NCBI GenBank assembly: GCA_021463165.1
Contig: JAJTWY010000009.1
Location: 90,997 to 154,996 of the forward strand
Direction: 5' to 3'
Source of the DNA: Pyrinomonadaceae bacterium
Lineage (GTDB): Bacteria; Acidobacteriota; Blastocatellia; Pyrinomonadales; Pyrinomonadaceae
Length of the DNA stretch: 64,000 nt
The translations under genes and the position numbers were made by a program. Positions 62,209-64,000 of this stretch are shown here, piece after piece. The number at the start of each line of letters is the position of its first letter. Position 1 is the first letter of the stretch. A model generated the notes under the pieces. It saw only the letters and a program-made list of their open reading frames with translations. It had not been told where the DNA came from and did no database searches.

Positions 62209-62798
62209 TTCCTTACAAATACATTCAGCACTATCGACTGTAGGAAACTGATCAAGAGCAAGACGATCATTGCTGAAATGTCGAACATCCCGATGGGCGG
62301 TATCAGACGCTGCACCGGCAGCATGATGGGATCGGTCACCCGAACGACGAAGGCCAGGAATGTCTTTCGGCTGAAAACGAACCATGACGCAAGAAATCGG
62401 ATGAAAATGAACAGGACCAGAACGCTAAGCAGCCCGTAAAGGATAAAACCGACAACAACCTTCGGATTGTCGGTAGCTACACCGGCAGTAAGGCCGTCGA
62501 TAACGAAGAAGGTATTTCCGACGACCTGAGTGAAGAAATACGTTATCACCAGGCCTATGAAGATCGTCAGCAGCGGAGCGAGCCGCGTGTCTATCCTGTA
62601 CATCGCAAAAAATCTCGCCGCCGGATATACCCATCGCTCGGTCAGCTTTCTGATCTTGAACCCAAGCCGGCCGACCTTGCCGAACGGATTCGGATCAGCG
62701 TAGTTGAAGATCAGGCGCAAGATCAGGAAGGCAAGAAAAACGCCAAAAAGCGACCATACGATCAGAAAAACTATTGGATAGACTAACGCAGAAAGCAT
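62205..62798 (-). CDS. yggT: YggT family membrane protein
   Basis: 197 residues with two YggT-type hydrophobic hairpins; the motif DPIMLPVQRLIPPIGMFDISAMI lies in the second half, seen as DPIMLPVQRLIPP and FDISAMI. Members are linked to osmotic tolerance or division in some bacteria. Lies between yggS and yggU, a classical grouping. Confidence 0.9.
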   Translation of the reverse strand: MLSALVYPIVFLIVWSLFGVFLAFLILRLIFNYADPNPFGKVGRLGFKIRKLTERWVYPAARFFAMYRIDTRLAPLLTIFIGLVITYFFTQVVGNTFFVIDGLTAGVATDNPKVVVGFILYGLLSVLVLFIFIRFLASWFVFSRKTFLAFVVRVTDPIMLPVQRLIPPIGMFDISAMIVLLLISFLQSIVLNVFVRN

Positions 62799-62846
62799 AG
62801 GAACGATTATCCACAGATCAGCCTAATTGAACACTTCGATCCATGT

Positions 62847-63539
62847 TCACGCAGGCACAGCATCTCTTTCCCCAAAGATCGCTGTGCCGACACGGACCAT
62901 GGTCGCTCCTTCCTCAATAGCTACGCAAAGATCATGACTCATCCCCATCGACAACTCGCCGCCCGGCAACAGCTCGTCCCTCAGCTCGCACAGCCTTCGA
63001 AAATAGGGCCGCGTCGCTTCCGGATCATCAAAGAATGGCGGAAGCACCATCAGACCCTTGAGCCTCAGCCTTTCGAATCCCGCCAGCCTTTCGATAAGGG
63101 GCCGCAGACCGCTCACCTTGATACCTGACTTCGACCTCTCACCCGCAAGATCGACCTGGATCAGAACGTCGAGCCGCTCACGCGCCTCCTGTAGGCAGAT
63201 ACGCTCCAGCCTTTCCGCGAGTTCTTCCGAATCGACCGAATGGATCACGTCAAAGAGCTGCACGGCCCGCCGTGTCTTGTTTGACTGCAAATGCCCGATC
63301 AGATGCCATTCAAGCCCCTCGCGGCCGAGCTCGGCGATCTTGCCTTCGGCTTCCTGGACCCTATTCTCGCCGAAAACCGATATCCCGGCCCTCATGGCCT
63401 CACGAACGACGGCGGATGAATGGGTCTTGCTCACCGCGATCAGCTTTACCTCATCAACCCCGCGTCCCGATTCGCGACAGGCAGCGGCGATCCGTTCTCT
63501 TACGGACGATAGATTTATCCCGAGATCGATCCGATCCAT
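62847..63539 (-). CDS. yggS: YggS family pyridoxal-phosphate homeostasis protein
   Basis: TIM-barrel PLP-binding protein without enzyme activity, which buffers vitamin B6 and amino acid balance. PLP lysine is in LIAVSKTHS near residue 36; FGENRVQEAEGKI and WHLIGHLQSNK follow; SMGMSHDLCVAIEEGATMVRVG ends in the phosphate cup (given here in blocks SMGMSHD, MVRVGTAIFG). 230 residues. First gene of yggS-yggT-yggU. Confidence 0.94.
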   Translation of the reverse strand: MDRIDLGINLSSVRERIAAACRESGRGVDEVKLIAVSKTHSSAVVREAMRAGISVFGENRVQEAEGKIAELGREGLEWHLIGHLQSNKTRRAVQLFDVIHSVDSEELAERLERICLQEARERLDVLIQVDLAGERSKSGIKVSGLRPLIERLAGFERLRLKGLMVLPPFFDDPEATRPYFRRLCELRDELLPGGELSMGMSHDLCVAIEEGATMVRVGTAIFGERDAVPA

Positions 63540-63601
63540 GAATAAACTATATCAAAACAGTCTTTTTGTTCACCTTCAACTGCCGATGAAGCTTGTTTTT
63601 A

Positions 63602-63630
63602 TTGACTTTGAGCGTCCTATCTGCTATAGT
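63602..63630 (+). promoter_or_regulatory. Strong promoter upstream of tRNA-Leu region
   Basis: TTGACT (63602-63607), 17-base spacer, TATAGT (63625-63630). The first identified gene downstream is tRNA-Leu, more than 300 bases away. Confidence 0.65.
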
Positions 63631-63636
63631 GTGTTG

Positions 63637-63955
63637 CATACGTGCAATACACGATCTTGTTCTTTGAAAATCTATCAAAAGTTGGAAGGCAAGGTGGTTA
63701 AGCCGATTGTTATCAATGGTTTGCGTGTCCCAACCAGTGGGTGGGACACCCACGGGACACTGGGACAGAGGGAAAAACGCTGGTAAGCACCATGTTTGCA
63801 ACAGTTAGAGCCGGATCGACCGGTAAGACAATTGTCTTACACTTCCCGCTCTGGCTATGTCGCATCGGTCGATGATCCAACCGGCTTACCGGTATCCTGG
63901 GTTCATCTTGAGTTTTCCAAAACTAATTAGTATCCTCAAGGTTCGCCTAAATCGT
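63637..63955 (+). ncRNA. Candidate non-coding transcript or long tRNA leader
   Basis: No convincing protein gene lies here. The stretch holds a 13-pair stacked hairpin: GTGTCCC (63725-63731) with GGGACAC (63754-63760), enclosing GTGGGT (63737-63742) with ACCCAC (63748-63753). It also has a perfect 18-base palindrome GTAAGACAATTGTCTTAC (63823-63840). A strong promoter precedes it. It could be an independent small RNA, a REP-like insertion, or simply the leader of tRNA-Leu. Confidence 0.35.
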
Positions 63956-64000
63956 GCGGACGTGGCGGAACTGGTAGACGCGCAGGTCTCAGAAGCCTGT
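63956..64000 (+). tRNA. tRNA-Leu (anticodon CAG), 5' part
   Basis: The window ends inside the gene. Seen are the 5' acceptor strand GCGGACG, the D arm GCGGAACTGGTAGACGC and the anticodon arm CAGGT-CTCAGAA-GCCTG with anticodon CAG. The variable arm, T arm and 3' end lie beyond 64000. Confidence 0.88.

Noticed and set aside
63590..63786. 66-codon frame across the promoter and hairpins before tRNA-Leu
   Set aside because: The best promoter lies inside it and its C-terminal part is encoded by an inverted repeat. No domain or ribosome-binding site supports it.

Overview
The window looks like ordinary chromosome from a Gram-negative bacterium of moderately high GC. The best guess is Acidobacteriota, class Blastocatellia (Pyrinomonadales-like). 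That is inferred from the gene content: ADP-heptose genes, many secreted BNR, FG-GAP and TPR proteins, a secreted S74-chaperone protein, an OPT transporter and large M14 peptidases. No rRNA gene is present to confirm it. About 65 protein genes are packed with few gaps. Three tRNAs are visible (Arg-TCT, His-GTG and the 5' part of Leu-CAG).

Layout. 1-8.2 kb: the end of tmk, then holB, a DUF2752 protein, the reverse-strand isoprenoid/protease group dxr-rseP-ispG, a DinB-like protein, a secreted glycerophosphodiesterase and cmk. 8.2-10.3 kb: a RecA-like ATPase gene with an elaborate control region, a strongly folded non-coding stretch, then tRNA-Arg and tRNA-His separated by an inverted repeat. 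10.4-17.8 kb: an FG-GAP protein, two separate ADP-heptose genes, rsmE, a DNA methyltransferase beside a PolB-type exonuclease, and small membrane/secreted proteins. 17.8-26.1 kb: one reverse-strand biosynthetic operon, ilvB-ilvH-ilvC-cupin-pheA-aroF-ilvD, joining branched-chain and phenylalanine synthesis. 26.1-37.4 kb: fadE and fadA, a TPR protein, a run of seven small genes on the reverse strand (six of them overlapping or abutting), a DinB protein and fadN. 37.4-50 kb: vapBC, an alcohol dehydrogenase, a peptidoglycan-binding protein, a membrane fatty acid hydroxylase, a large BNR protein, an oxidoreductase, a PilZ protein, a lipoprotein and an OPT transporter. 50-64 kb: an M14 peptidase, the S74-chaperone protein, DoxX, pepP, an unusual HxxxE membrane protein, small enzymes, an amidase, yebC, yggU-yggT-yggS and a possible ncRNA before tRNA-Leu.

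The most notable finding is upstream of ilvB. There is a sigma70-like promoter, a 36-codon leader ORF rich in Ile, Val and Phe codons, and a hairpin followed by a U-rich run. The sequence at the leader stop codon can pair with the 5' arm of that hairpin at 9 of 10 positions. This is the classical arrangement for transcription attenuation, and the leader codons match the amino acids the operon makes. Two further regulatory patterns stand out. FadR-type palindromes lie before both beta-oxidation loci. The ATPase gene has helically phased TTGTCCGC repeats and a perfect palindrome over its -10 box.
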